From an uncultured Marinobacter sp. (lineage in GTDB: Bacteria > Pseudomonadota > Gammaproteobacteria > Pseudomonadales > Oleiphilaceae): DNA of 64,000 bases. Numbering within the stretch: the first letter of the stretch is position 1; every line of letters begins with the position of its first letter. Under the pieces are notes generated by a model. That model was not told the origin of the DNA. It made no database searches and saw only the letters and a program-made list of their open reading frames with translations. Positions 1 through 8,640 of this stretch are shown here, in pieces. The stretch is from contig NZ_CANLBK010000002.1 in the NCBI RefSeq assembly GCF_947488835.1, positions 1 to 64,000 on the forward strand. Reading direction: 5' to 3'. The translations under genes and the position numbers were made by a program.

Positions 1-56
1 CTGCGCCGATGGTAGTGTGGCATTTGCCCATGTGAGAGTAGGTCATCGTCAGACTC
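1..56 (+). rRNA. rrf: 5S ribosomal RNA, 3' end (partial)
   Basis: The first bases read as the conserved 3' third of a gammaproteobacterial 5S rRNA: GCGCCGATGGTAGTGTGG, then CCCATGTGAGAGTAGGTCA and a closing strand ending near position 56. The 5' part lies outside the window. A strong intrinsic terminator follows, so this is the end of an rRNA operon. The exact 3' end is uncertain by a few bases. Confidence 0.93.
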
Positions 57-64
57 TTAATACC

Positions 65-98
65 AAACCCCAGCTTCTTGCGAAGCTGGGGTTTTTTT
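65..98 (+). terminator. Intrinsic terminator of the rRNA operon
   Basis: Thirteen-base arms (65-77 and 82-94) form a perfect hairpin with a four-base loop, and the 3' arm runs directly into a T tract. It lies just after the 5S rRNA and separates the rRNA operon from leuA. Confidence 0.93.
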
Positions 99-155
99 AT
101 GTCCGAAATTAGTCTTGCGAGTAGCTGGGAAGCTCCCTCCTTTGCATCCCGGTGA

Positions 156-161
156 TATACT
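156..161 (+). promoter_or_regulatory. Possible -10 element for leuA
   Basis: TATACT lies 37 bases before the preferred leuA start. A start of transcription near 168 would exclude the upstream TTG/ATG codons at 165/168 and support the start at 198. I see no convincing -35 at the right distance. I see no leader peptide with a run of leucine codons, so classical leu attenuation is not evident. Confidence 0.4.
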
Positions 162-197
162 GTTTTGATGAAACCAAATGCGATACGGAGTAATTCA

Positions 198-1748
198 ATG
201 TCTGGCAACGATCATCTGGTTATTTTTGATACAACTCTCCGTGACGGCGAGCAAAGTCCCGGCGCTACGATGAATAAAGCCGAGAAGCTCCGTATTGCCA
301 GGGCTCTTGAAAAGCTTCGTGTGGATGTGATTGAGGCAGGTTTTGCTATCGCGAGCCAGGGGGATTTTGAAGCCGTTAAGTCCATCGCAGAAACGATCAA
401 AGGTTCAACAATTTGTAGTCTCGCCCGTGCGCTGGATAAGGACATTGACCGGGCGGCTGAAGCGATTCGCCCCGCGGAGCGGGGACGTATACATACGTTT
501 ATTGCAACCTCGCCCATCCACATGCAGCACAAGTTGCAGATGGAGCCACATGAGGTGATTGAGCAGGCAGTACGGTCTGTAAAGCGCGCCCGAAGCCACG
601 TGGATGACGTTGAGTTCTCCTGTGAAGATGCTGGACGGTCCGAGCTGGATTTTCTCTGTAGAATTATTGAGGCGGCTATAGATGCGGGTGCCAATACGAT
701 CAATATTCCGGATACGGTCGGTTATGCTGTGCCAGAGCAGTTTGCAGAAACCATTCATCAGCTCCTAAATCGTGTCCCAAATGCCGATAAAGCCATTTTC
801 TCCGTGCATTGCCATAACGATCTGGGGCTTGCCGTTGCAAACTCTCTGGCAGCGGTAACTCGTGGTGCCCGTCAGGTCGAATGCACCATCAACGGACTGG
901 GGGAGCGTGCAGGTAATGCCTCACTTGAAGAGATAGTGATGGCCGTTCGCACACGGCAGGATTTTTACAATCTCGACACGCGAATAGATGCCAGCCATAT
1001 CGTACCTGCCTCACGGCTCGTGTCTACGATCACAGGCTTTCCGGTGCAGCCTAACAAAGCCATCGTGGGCGCTAACGCCTTTGCCCATGAATCGGGTATT
1101 CACCAGGACGGAGTCCTCAAACATCGCGAAACATACGAAATCATGCGCGCAGAAGACGTGGGCTGGCACACCAATAGCTTGGTGCTTGGTAAGCACTCAG
1201 GCCGCAATGCCTTCCGCACGCGCCTCCTGGAGCTTGGTATTCAGTTTGAAACTGAAACAGAGTTGAACGAAGCATTTACCCGCTTCAAAGCCCTGGCTGA
1301 TTTGAAGCACGAAATCTTTGATGAGGATTTGCAGGCGATTGCCAGTGACACTCGGCAGAAAGATGAGGAGGGCCGTTATGGATTGGTGTGTCTGCAGGTT
1401 TGCTCAGAAACAGGTGTTGTTCCAACTGCTAACCTGACGTTAACGATGGATGGAAAAGAGCATAAGGTAGAGGCAGAAGGGAGTGGTCCGGTAGATGCGA
1501 CTTTTAAAGCGATCGAGTCGCTGGTTGATTCGGGCTGCAATTTGCAACTTTACTCAGTAAACAATATCACCAGCGGCACAGACTCCCAGGGCGAGGTTAC
1601 TGTTCGGCTGGAGCGTGGTGGGCGTATCGTAAATGGTATAGGCGCCGATACGGATATCATCATTGCTTCCGCTAAGGCTTACATTGAGGCGCTTAACCTG
1701 ATTAGTCGTGGTGGAATTCGGCAGCATCCACAGGTCGCGGATGTTTGA
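198..1748 (+). CDS. leuA: 2-isopropylmalate synthase
   Basis: This enzyme condenses acetyl-CoA with 2-oxoisovalerate, the first committed step of leucine synthesis. The 516-residue product opens with the family signature [13 protein letters not shown] (residues 10-22). It carries the metal-binding HCHND motif (His204, His206) in the HMGL-like barrel and ends in a C-terminal regulatory domain (about 385-510), where leucine feedback acts in the family. Length fits the standard proteobacterial LeuA. The start at 198 is preferred because CGGAG lies seven bases upstream; TTG/ATG codons at 165/168 have no ribosome site. It abuts the next gene (stop TGA 1746-1748, ATG 1749), so the two are probably co-transcribed. 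Confidence 0.97.
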   Translation: MSGNDHLVIFDTTLRDGEQSPGATMNKAEKLRIARALEKLRVDVIEAGFAIASQGDFEAVKSIAETIKGSTICSLARALDKDIDRAAEAIRPAERGRIHTFIATSPIHMQHKLQMEPHEVIEQAVRSVKRARSHVDDVEFSCEDAGRSELDFLCRIIEAAIDAGANTINIPDTVGYAVPEQFAETIHQLLNRVPNADKAIFSVHCHNDLGLAVANSLAAVTRGARQVECTINGLGERAGNASLEEIVMAVRTRQDFYNLDTRIDASHIVPASRLVSTITGFPVQPNKAIVGANAFAHESGIHQDGVLKHRETYEIMRAEDVGWHTNSLVLGKHSGRNAFRTRLLELGIQFETETELNEAFTRFKALADLKHEIFDEDLQAIASDTRQKDEEGRYGLVCLQVCSETGVVPTANLTLTMDGKEHKVEAEGSGPVDATFKAIESLVDSGCNLQLYSVNNITSGTDSQGEVTVRLERGGRIVNGIGADTDIIIASAKAYIEALNLISRGGIRQHPQVADV

Positions 1749-2573
1749 ATGATTCAGACTGAGGCCCAAAGACAGTTCTATCTTGGTTTGGCGGGAATCC
1801 GGTTATGGTATGCCCGTGAACCACTGCCGGGTGCTGCTTCGAGCCGGGCGTTTGTATTTCCTGAGCCAGATGAGGTAGTACATTCCCCTTCAGTGGCTCC
1901 AGGCCCCGCGCCTGTAGAAGCTGCGAAAAATCGTTCGCCGGCGGCGAGCGATGCCGCGAACAAGAAAGGTGTGCAACGAATTGCCAGTCTTCAGGCTTTA
2001 ATGGAGAGCAAGGAAGAGCCATCAGCCCAGCAATCTGCGCAACCAAAGCAACCACCAGAGCAGGGGTTGCCGGAGATTTCTGTTCCGTCTCCTGAAGGTT
2101 CGGAGGTGACTGTTGCATCGCCGCATGACGCTGAAGAGCCTGCAGTAGCCTTAAGCCTGGGAGTGTTTTTTGGGTCAAAGTACGTTCTCATCGCGGATAT
2201 ATCCCGGGAAGCGAGCCTGAACCTTCAGGAAACTCTTGCCGCGAATATTCTAAAGAGTCTGGGAGACGGGCATTTAAAACCTGTTGGCTGGGTTCACTGG
2301 CCCGTCTTCAATAATCGTGTCGTTCCCGGAAATTCCTTGTCCGATTTACGGGCTGTGGTGCGGCACGTGTTGCGAGATATAGAAGACAGGAAGGTGATTG
2401 TTCTTGGAGCAGATGAGGGCGCTGATAGAAGTGGCGCCGAAGCCGGTTGGCTTTTCAAAGCTCTTGGCCGGGCCCCTGACGTTAAAGCAATGCACACATT
2501 GGCAGCTCTTGCCAGCAACCCTTCGCTGAAGCGGTCTTTATGGGAACAACTGAAGCCTCTGGCCGAGAAATGA
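1749..2573 (+). CDS. holD: Divergent DNA polymerase III psi subunit (HolD-like)
   Basis: Psi links the clamp loader to chi and SSB. The 274-residue product has three parts. An N-terminal segment (about 5-30, QRQFYLGLAGIRLWYAREP) resembles the start of E. coli HolD. A Pro/Ala/Ser-rich linker (about 35-130) probably is disordered. A C-terminal domain (about 135-274) ends in ASNPSLKRSLWEQL, similar to HolD's RANPTARAALWQQI. E. coli holD also directly precedes rimI, and a cryptic psi with a long insertion is known in pseudomonads at the same locus. The match is by eye and weak, so the name rests on both context and motif. The ATG sits immediately after the leuA stop and the 3' end overlaps rimI. 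Confidence 0.7.
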   Translation: MIQTEAQRQFYLGLAGIRLWYAREPLPGAASSRAFVFPEPDEVVHSPSVAPGPAPVEAAKNRSPAASDAANKKGVQRIASLQALMESKEEPSAQQSAQPKQPPEQGLPEISVPSPEGSEVTVASPHDAEEPAVALSLGVFFGSKYVLIADISREASLNLQETLAANILKSLGDGHLKPVGWVHWPVFNNRVVPGNSLSDLRAVVRHVLRDIEDRKVIVLGADEGADRSGAEAGWLFKALGRAPDVKAMHTLAALASNPSLKRSLWEQLKPLAEK

Positions 2574-3061
2574 CACAGCGTAGCTCTGATCGATATCACC
2601 CCATGCAAGGTCTTGAACTGATAATTCGATCTCTAGCGCCTGAAGACATTCCGGAGATGCTTGAGATCGAGCGTCAGGGCCATTCCCACCCGTGGACTGA
2701 AGGGGTGTTTCTCGATTGCTTCAAGCCTGATTACCGCTTATGGGGTGCCTGCCTCGGTGATTCTCTTGCGGGGTTTGTGGTCGGAACTTATATGCTGGAT
2801 GAAGTGCATCTGCTGAATATATGTGTTCATCCTCGAAGCCGAGGCCATGGTGTGGGACGGTATTTGTTGAGGCACCTCATCGCAGAAGCCACTCATGAAG
2901 GCATGAATCAGATGCTTCTTGAGGTGCGGTTAAGTAACAGTGTGGCAAGCAAGCTCTACCGCAATGAAGGGTTTGAAGAAATAGGGCGGCGCCCCGGATA
3001 CTATCCAGCAGTCTCTGGCCGCGAAGATGCGCGGGTAATGTCGTTGCTTCTGTACCCCTGA
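2570..3061 (+). CDS. rimI: Ribosomal protein S18 alanine N-acetyltransferase
   Basis: GNAT-fold enzyme expected to acetylate the N-terminal alanine of ribosomal protein S18 using acetyl-CoA. The chosen 163-residue form has the acetyl-CoA pyrophosphate loop RSRGHGVG (about 89-96) and the C-terminal EVR.SN..A..LY...GF block (about 118-135), both typical of RimI. The ATG at 2570 overlaps the upstream stop (ATGA), suggesting translational coupling. A later ATG at 2603 would give 152 residues, nearer the usual RimI length, but has no ribosome site. Confidence 0.92.
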   Translation: MTQRSSDRYHPMQGLELIIRSLAPEDIPEMLEIERQGHSHPWTEGVFLDCFKPDYRLWGACLGDSLAGFVVGTYMLDEVHLLNICVHPRSRGHGVGRYLLRHLIAEATHEGMNQMLLEVRLSNSVASKLYRNEGFEEIGRRPGYYPAVSGREDARVMSLLLYP

Positions 3062-3075
3062 TATTACCGCTTGTG

Positions 3076-3105
3076 TTCGCGTAATAACCTCTTAGCCCCT
3101 ATAAT
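3076..3105 (+). promoter_or_regulatory. Putative promoter of prfC
   Basis: A consensus TATAAT (3100-3105) lies 42 bases before the prfC start. The best -35 candidate is TTCGCG (3076-3081) with an 18-base spacer, a poor match. The -10 is convincing; the -35 is not. Confidence 0.5.
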
Positions 3106-3147
3106 ACCCGCCTTCTCCGAACATCTGACGCAGGTTTCTCTTCGACT

Positions 3148-4728
3148 ATGTCTCACCTTTCCCAGGAAGTGGCCAAGCGCCGCACCTTTGCAATCATCTC
3201 TCACCCGGACGCCGGTAAAACCACGATTACCGAGAAGGTACTGCTATTCGGGCATGCTCTGCAGCGGGCGGGAACGGTCAAGGGTAAGAAGTCCGGGCAG
3301 CATGCAAAGTCTGACTGGATGGAAATGGAAAAGGAACGGGGTATTTCTGTAACCACGTCTGTCATGCAGTTTCCTTACGGCGGAAAGCTGGTGAATCTGC
3401 TGGATACACCAGGTCACGAGGATTTTTCAGAAGATACGTACCGTACCCTGACAGCTGTAGACTCCTGTCTCATGGTGATTGACAGTGCAAAAGGCGTTGA
3501 GGAACGTACCATTAAGTTGATGGAAGTTACCCGGCTAAGAGACACGCCGATTATTACTTTCATGAACAAGTTGGATCGGGATACCAGGGACCCGGTTGAG
3601 CTTATGGATGAAGTGGAAGATGTTCTTAGCATTGCCTGTGCGCCAATTACCTGGCCTATTGGTATGGGTAAAAGCTTCAAGGGTGTCTATCATTTGCTGC
3701 GTGACGAGGTGATTCTTTACCAAAGTGGACATGGTCACGAGATTCAGGAAGTTCGAACTATCAGCGGGCTGGATAATCCGGAGCTTGATACCGCTCTTGG
3801 TGGATACGCCAGCGATTTGCGCGATGAGGTCGAGCTGGTAAAAGGAGCGTCTCACGAATTCGATCGGGAAGCATTTCTGGCTGGTGAGCTTACGCCGGTA
3901 TTTTTCGGTACGGCGCTAGGTAATTTTGGCGTTGATCACATGCTCGACGGGTTGGTGGATTGGGCCCCTGAGCCTCAGCCCCGCGAGACGGATCAGCGGC
4001 TGGTGCAGCCGGATGACCAGGGGTTCTCTGGCTTTGTCTTTAAAATTCAGGCCAATATGGATCCCCAGCACCGGGATCGAGTTGCGTTTATGCGCATAGT
4101 GTCGGGTAAGTACAGTCAGGGTATGAAAGCCAGGCATGTGCGCATAGCGAAAGACGTGCGATTTTCCGATGCACTGACGTTTATGGCGGGTGACCGGGAG
4201 CACGCAGAAGAAGCCTACGCTGGCGACATCATTGGTCTGCACAACCATGGGACTATTCAGTTAGGGGATACCTTTACCGCTGGCGAGGATATGAAGTTCA
4301 AGGGCATTCCAAACTTTGCGCCCGAGCTCTTCCGCCGTATCCGCCTGAAGGACCCATTGAAGGCCAAGCAGCTTCAGAAGGGCTTGATTCAGTTGTCGGA
4401 AGAGGGTGCGGTTCAGGTGTTCCGACCTTTGCGTAACAACGATTTGATTGTCGGTGCGGTTGGTGTCCTGCAGTTTGATGTGGTGGTCAGTCGCCTCAAG
4501 ACCGAGTACAAGGTTGAAGCCGTTTATGAGCCGATCAACGTCGCAACTGCACGCTGGGTAACCTGTTCGGATGATCGCAAACTGGATGAGTTTCAGCGCA
4601 AGAATAATGACAATTTAGCCCTTGATGGCGGTGATCGCCTGGCTTATATCGCCCCCACTATGGTAAATCTCAATCTGGCCCAGGAGCGCTATCCGGATAT
4701 CGAGTTCCATAAAACCCGGGAACACTGA
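3148..4728 (+). CDS. prfC: Peptide chain release factor 3 (RF3)
   Basis: Translational GTPase that removes RF1/RF2 from the ribosome after termination. The 526-residue product has P-loop HPDAGKTT (19-26), switch region RGISVTTS (64-71), DTPGH (86-90) and NKLD (140-143), then EF-G-like domains II and III. Length and order match RF3, and it lacks the extra domains of EF-G or LepA. It is followed 23 bases later by the TatD gene on the same strand. Confidence 0.98.
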   Translation: MSHLSQEVAKRRTFAIISHPDAGKTTITEKVLLFGHALQRAGTVKGKKSGQHAKSDWMEMEKERGISVTTSVMQFPYGGKLVNLLDTPGHEDFSEDTYRTLTAVDSCLMVIDSAKGVEERTIKLMEVTRLRDTPIITFMNKLDRDTRDPVELMDEVEDVLSIACAPITWPIGMGKSFKGVYHLLRDEVILYQSGHGHEIQEVRTISGLDNPELDTALGGYASDLRDEVELVKGASHEFDREAFLAGELTPVFFGTALGNFGVDHMLDGLVDWAPEPQPRETDQRLVQPDDQGFSGFVFKIQANMDPQHRDRVAFMRIVSGKYSQGMKARHVRIAKDVRFSDALTFMAGDREHAEEAYAGDIIGLHNHGTIQLGDTFTAGEDMKFKGIPNFAPELFRRIRLKDPLKAKQLQKGLIQLSEEGAVQVFRPLRNNDLIVGAVGVLQFDVVVSRLKTEYKVEAVYEPINVATARWVTCSDDRKLDEFQRKNNDNLALDGGDRLAYIAPTMVNLNLAQERYPDIEFHKTREH

Positions 4729-4751
4729 TCCATTAGCGGGTGGAGGCTGAT

Positions 4752-5525
4752 TTGAAACTGGTTGATGCCCACTGCCACTTTGATTTCCCATTTTTTGATG
4801 GGCGGCGTGCATGGGAGCTTGAGGTTGCGTCTGACGAAGGTCTCGTTGGGCTGGTGATTCCCGGTGTGCGGCACCGGGATTGGGGCCGTGTTCGCGATAC
4901 TGCCCTGGCGTACGCTGGCCTCTATTACTGTCTTGGAGTCCACCCGTGGTTTGTCGGGGAGCACTCTGACGAAGCTTTGGAGGCCCTTGACCGGGCTTTG
5001 CGAGCAAGGCCTGAGCGCTGCGTGGCGATTGGTGAATGCGGGCTGGACCGCCTCCACGGAAATATGAGTGATCAGTATCCGTGGTTTGAGGCTCAGGTCG
5101 GGCTGGCTTCCGAGCTGGGTTACCCTCTTGTGATACATTCAGTCAGAGCCCACGACGAGGTTTATGCGACACTGAGACGCACGAATTGGCATGGCAGGGC
5201 ATTGGTGCACGGTTTTTCTGGCAGCTATCAGCAGGCTTCGAAGTTGGTCGATTTGGGCTGTTTTATTGGTGTAGGTGGGATAATCACTCACTCTCGGTCC
5301 CGAAAAACTCGCGACACCATAGCTCGTTTACCCTTGGAAGCTTTGGTGCTGGAGACGGACGCGCCGGATATGGCGCCGAAGGGGGTTGCGGTCGGAGCTA
5401 ACTCGCCCATGCATCTTCGCAGAATTCTTGAGTGTCTCTCTGATATTCGAGGAGAGTCTGTGGATTATGTGGCGTCCGTAGTGTTTTCCAATACGGGACT
5501 GCTTTACGGCGAATCCTTGTGGTAA
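4752..5525 (+). CDS. TatD-family metal-dependent DNase/hydrolase
   Basis: A two-metal amidohydrolase-fold enzyme; family members act as 3'-5' DNases or RNases in repair and quality control. It opens with DAHCHFD (residues 5-11), the metal-binding HxH, followed by the bridging Glu in GECGLD (about Glu95), the HS and HGF histidines, and a late LETDAPDM aspartate. The start is ambiguous. TTG at 4752 has GGAGG five bases upstream (4742-4746) and gives 257 residues. A GTG at 4740 would add four residues but has no ribosome site. The substrate cannot be read from sequence. Confidence 0.88.
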   Translation: MKLVDAHCHFDFPFFDGRRAWELEVASDEGLVGLVIPGVRHRDWGRVRDTALAYAGLYYCLGVHPWFVGEHSDEALEALDRALRARPERCVAIGECGLDRLHGNMSDQYPWFEAQVGLASELGYPLVIHSVRAHDEVYATLRRTNWHGRALVHGFSGSYQQASKLVDLGCFIGVGGIITHSRSRKTRDTIARLPLEALVLETDAPDMAPKGVAVGANSPMHLRRILECLSDIRGESVDYVASVVFSNTGLLYGESLW

Positions 5526-5530
5526 TGATA

Positions 5531-5550
5531 GGGTGATAAAACTATCACCC
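5531..5550. repeat. Perfect inverted repeat downstream of the TatD gene
   Basis: GGGTGATA and TATCACCC (8-base arms) flank an AAAC spacer. No T tract follows, so it is a poor intrinsic terminator. It ends six bases before the predicted -35 of the rplM promoter and would be centred near -52, a position also compatible with an operator. Confidence 0.6.
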
Positions 5551-5556
5551 GTAGGG

Positions 5557-5585
5557 TTGGATTTCATTATTCGTTCGAGTATACT
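5557..5585 (+). promoter_or_regulatory. Putative sigma-70 promoter of rplM-rpsI
   Basis: TTGGAT (5557-5562) and TATACT (5580-5585) are separated by 17 bases. Transcription would start near 5592, leaving a leader of about 145 bases before rplM. A leader of this size fits autogenous control by L13, known in E. coli, though I could not identify the binding structure. Confidence 0.6.
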
Positions 5586-5737
5586 TCGCGCCCTGGCTTT
5601 TCAAGGCGATGTCACTATCTCAGCCCCGAATAGTGTCACTGCCGATCAAATTACAGGTACAGAACCTCCTCCGGGTGTACTACACTTTCCGGTGGCGGTT
5701 TTTAACGTTTCTTTTTATAGCGTTCAAGGCGGAATCA

Positions 5738-6166
5738 ATGAAGACTCTGAGTGCGAAACCAGAAACCGTAAAACGTGACTGGTACGTTGTAGACGCAGCC
5801 GGCAAGACGCTGGGTCGTCTGTCAACCGAAATCGCCCGTCGTCTGCGGGGCAAGCATAAGCCTGAGTACACCCCTCATGTAGACACTGGCGATTACATTG
5901 TAGTTATCAATGCGGGCCAGGTGCGGGTTACCGGCAACAAGGCATCTGATAAGATGTACTACAGTCATACCGGGTTTCCGGGTGGGATCAAGTCCATCAG
6001 CTTCGAGAAGCTGGTTGATAAGGCGCCTGAGCAAGTTATTCAGAAGTCTGTCAAAGGCATGCTTCCGAAAGGCCCGCTTGGTCGTGCCATGTTCAAGAAG
6101 CTGAAAATCTATGCCGGCGCTGAGCACCCTCATACAGCCCAGCAGCCCAAAGAACTCGACATTTAA
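5738..6166 (+). CDS. rplM: 50S ribosomal protein L13
   Basis: Core protein of the large ribosomal subunit. The 142-residue product equals the E. coli length and starts [20 protein letters not shown]. Family blocks [17 protein letters not shown] and [11 protein letters not shown] are all present. In-frame codons continue upstream to 5609, but only the ATG at 5738 gives the normal length, with an AAGGCGG-type ribosome site before it. It is 12 bases from rpsI, the conserved L13-S9 operon. Confidence 0.99.
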   Translation: MKTLSAKPETVKRDWYVVDAAGKTLGRLSTEIARRLRGKHKPEYTPHVDTGDYIVVINAGQVRVTGNKASDKMYYSHTGFPGGIKSISFEKLVDKAPEQVIQKSVKGMLPKGPLGRAMFKKLKIYAGAEHPHTAQQPKELDI

Positions 6167-6178
6167 CGGAAGGCGGAT

Positions 6179-6571
6179 ATGTCTGTAGCACAAAATTACG
6201 GTACTGGTCGCCGCAAAACGTCCACGGCTCGGGTGTTCATCAAGCCGGGAAGCGGTAATATTTCAATCAACGGTCGTACAATCGAAGATTTCTTCGGTCG
6301 TGAGACTCTTCGCATGATCGTGCGTCAACCTCTGGTTGTTGCAGAATCTGCGGATCGTTTTGACATCAACATTACTGTTAAAGGTGGTGGTAGCAGTGGT
6401 CAGGCGGGCGCAATCCGCCACGGACTGACCCGTGCGCTGATGGATTACGACGAAGCTCTGCGTCCAGCGATGCGTAAAGCGGGTTATGTTACCCGTGATG
6501 CTCGTGAAGTTGAGCGTAAGAAAGTTGGTCTGCGTAAGGCGCGTAAGCGTCCACAGTACTCCAAGCGTTAA
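6179..6571 (+). CDS. rpsI: 30S ribosomal protein S9
   Basis: Small-subunit protein whose basic C-terminal tail reaches the P-site tRNA. The 130-residue product has the expected [10 protein letters not shown] start and the [18 protein letters not shown] tail. A GGAAGGCGG ribosome site precedes the ATG. An intrinsic terminator follows, closing the rplM-rpsI unit. Confidence 0.99.
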   Translation: MSVAQNYGTGRRKTSTARVFIKPGSGNISINGRTIEDFFGRETLRMIVRQPLVVAESADRFDINITVKGGGSSGQAGAIRHGLTRALMDYDEALRPAMRKAGYVTRDAREVERKKVGLRKARKRPQYSKR

Positions 6572-6594
6572 GTTCCGCTGGAGCAGATCTCAGG

Positions 6595-6623
6595 AAAACC
6601 CGGCTATTTGGTCGGGTTTTTTT
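6595..6623 (+). terminator. Intrinsic terminator after rpsI
   Basis: Arms AAAACCCG (6595-6602) and CGGGTTTT (6613-6620) enclose a ten-base loop and run into a T tract. Confidence 0.88.
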
Positions 6624-6700
6624 GTTTGGGGCGCAATGATCGTCAAATTGATCTGGAGCAGAGAAGTCGCTCCGGTGGCGGCTTTCTGACTTGTAAGGAC

Positions 6701-6734
6701 ATGGTAATTTCATTACCATTTGTTCGCTTATAAT
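6701..6734 (+). promoter_or_regulatory. petABC promoter with palindrome over the -35 region
   Basis: A consensus TATAAT lies at 6729-6734. In the place of a -35 there is a perfect palindrome, ATGGTAAT-TTC-ATTACCAT (6701-6719), so no good -35 hexamer is visible. This looks like an activator- or repressor-controlled promoter. The leader to petA is about 75 bases. The cognate regulator is unknown. Confidence 0.55.
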
Positions 6735-6814
6735 TTTGGATTGTGAAGTCCTTTACGATGCACGCTGTCGGCTTTCCGGCGGGCTGTGACATCGCCTGAT
6801 GGGAGAGAACCATA

Positions 6815-7408
6815 ATGAATAATGGCGACGTGAGCCAAGGTCGACGCCGGTTTCTTATCGGCGCTACGGCTGCGGTAGGTGGGGTCGGCGTCGTCGGTGC
6901 GGCAGTCCCTTTCGTGGCATCCTGGAATCCCAGTGCCAAAGCGGAAGCGGCTGGTGCACCGGTAACCGTCAATATCAGTAAGATTGAGCCAGGTCAGCAA
7001 GTCACTGTTGAGTGGAGGGGTATGCCGGTCTGGCTTATTCGCCGCACAGATGAAATGCTGAGTAACATCGAGAAGCTCAACGACAAGGTGAAAGATCCTC
7101 AGTCTGAATCTCCGCAGCAGCCACCATACATAGATGGCATATTGCGCTCACTGAAGCCTGAGATAGCTGTGCTGGTAGGGATTTGCACTCACTTGGGTTG
7201 TGTGCCTTCCTATCGCCCTGAAGTGGCACCGGCGGACCTTGGTGATGAGTGGTTGGGTGGTCTTTTCTGTCCGTGCCATGGCACGCGTTATGACATGGCT
7301 GGTCGCGTCTACAAGGCGCAGCCTGCACCGCTCAACCTGCAAGTGCCGCCTTATCGCTATGACGATGATGAGACACTCACGATTGGTCTTGATCCGGAGG
7401 CAGCGTAA
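6815..7408 (+). CDS. petA: Ubiquinol-cytochrome c reductase, Rieske iron-sulfur subunit
   Basis: Carries electrons from ubiquinol to cytochrome c1 in the bc1 complex. The 197-residue product has a Tat-type N terminus (GRRRFLIGA, 9-17) with an uncleaved anchor helix to about residue 38. The cluster-binding boxes are CTHLGC (124-129) and CPCHG (152-156), giving two Cys and two His ligands plus the disulfide pair. A GGGAGAG ribosome site precedes the ATG. Its stop overlaps the petB start (TAATG), so petABC is translationally coupled. Confidence 0.98.
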   Translation: MNNGDVSQGRRRFLIGATAAVGGVGVVGAAVPFVASWNPSAKAEAAGAPVTVNISKIEPGQQVTVEWRGMPVWLIRRTDEMLSNIEKLNDKVKDPQSESPQQPPYIDGILRSLKPEIAVLVGICTHLGCVPSYRPEVAPADLGDEWLGGLFCPCHGTRYDMAGRVYKAQPAPLNLQVPPYRYDDDETLTIGLDPEAA

Positions 7409-8640
7409 TGCAGAAGCTACTTAATTGGGTAGACGAACGTCTGCCAGTTGTAGATGCCTGGAATAAGCACCTGGCAAAATATTACGCGCCGAAGAACTTT
7501 AACTTCTGGTACTTTTTCGGTTCGCTGGCAATGCTGGTACTGGTTAACCAGTTAGTTACCGGTATCTGGCTTACTATGAGCTATAACCCGACCGGTGAGG
7601 GGGCATTTGCATCCGTTGAGTACATCATGCGTGATGTCCAATGGGGTTGGTTGCTGCGCTACCTTCACTCTACGGGTGCTTCTGCCTTCTTTATTGTGGT
7701 CTATCTCCACATGTTCCGCGGCCTTATGTATGGATCCTACCAGAAGCCGCGTGAGTTGATCTGGCTGTTCGGTATGCTGATTTATCTGGTGCTGATGGCT
7801 GAAGCATTTATGGGTTATTTGCTACCTTGGGGTCAGATGTCTTATTGGGGTGCTCAGGTTATCGTAAACCTGTTCGGCGCTATTCCTGTAATTGGTGAAG
7901 ATCTGTCCCTGTGGATTCGTGGTGACTACCTGATTTCGGGTATTACCCTGAACCGCTTCTTCGCCTTGCACGTGGTGGCGCTTCCAATTGTCCTGCTTGG
8001 CTTGGTGGTTCTCCACATTCTTGCGTTACATGAAGTGGGCTCCAACAATCCGGACGGTATCGATATCAAGAAGAACAAGGATGAAAACGGCATTCCAAAA
8101 GACGGTATTCCGTTCCACCCATACTACTCCGTGCACGATCTCGTGGGCGTGGCGGTATTCTTCTTTATCTTCTTTATCGTAGTGTTCTTTTTCCCTGAAA
8201 TGGGCGGTCTCTTTATCGAGAAGCCAAACTTTGAACCTGCAAACGCGCTGAAAACACCTGAGCACATTGCGCCTGTGTGGTATTTCACACCCTTTTACGC
8301 CATGTTGCGTGCGGTAACGGTTGATCTGTTCGGCCTGTCTGCGAAGTTCTGGGGTGTTGTTGTGATGGGTGGTGCGATAGCAATTCTGTTTGTGCTTCCT
8401 TGGCTCGACAGAAGCCCGGTACGCTCCATTCGCTACAAGGGTTGGTTGAGCAAAATTGCGCTGACACTATTTGCAGTAAGCTTCGTTATTCTCGGATATT
8501 TGGGGCTTGTGCCTGCAACCGAAGGTCGTACTACTGTGGCTCAGATATTGACGGTAGTGTACTTCCTCTACTTCATTCTGATGCCGTTCTATACGCGCAT
8601 GGAGAAAACCAAGCCAGTACCAGAGAGGGTGACAGGATAA
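7408..8640 (+). CDS. petB: Ubiquinol-cytochrome c reductase, cytochrome b subunit
   Basis: Membrane core of the bc1 complex with both quinone sites. The 410-residue product has two pairs of haem-ligand histidines (His87/His101 and His188/His203) and about eight membrane helices. The Qo-site motif reads PVWY (in IAPVWYFTPFYAML) instead of the more common PEWY, a known variant in some beta- and gammaproteobacteria. Start and stop overlap petA and petC by one base. Confidence 0.98.
   Translation: MQKLLNWVDERLPVVDAWNKHLAKYYAPKNFNFWYFFGSLAMLVLVNQLVTGIWLTMSYNPTGEGAFASVEYIMRDVQWGWLLRYLHSTGASAFFIVVYLHMFRGLMYGSYQKPRELIWLFGMLIYLVLMAEAFMGYLLPWGQMSYWGAQVIVNLFGAIPVIGEDLSLWIRGDYLISGITLNRFFALHVVALPIVLLGLVVLHILALHEVGSNNPDGIDIKKNKDENGIPKDGIPFHPYYSVHDLVGVAVFFFIFFIVVFFFPEMGGLFIEKPNFEPANALKTPEHIAPVWYFTPFYAMLRAVTVDLFGLSAKFWGVVVMGGAIAILFVLPWLDRSPVRSIRYKGWLSKIALTLFAVSFVILGYLGLVPATEGRTTVAQILTVVYFLYFILMPFYTRMEKTKPVPERVTG

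Noticed and set aside
99..197. leu leader peptide and attenuator
   Set aside because: No short frame with a leucine-codon run and no terminator/antiterminator pair is visible.
5531..5550. Intrinsic terminator for prfC-tatD
   Set aside because: The hairpin is perfect but lacks a T tract, so it is recorded as an inverted repeat only.
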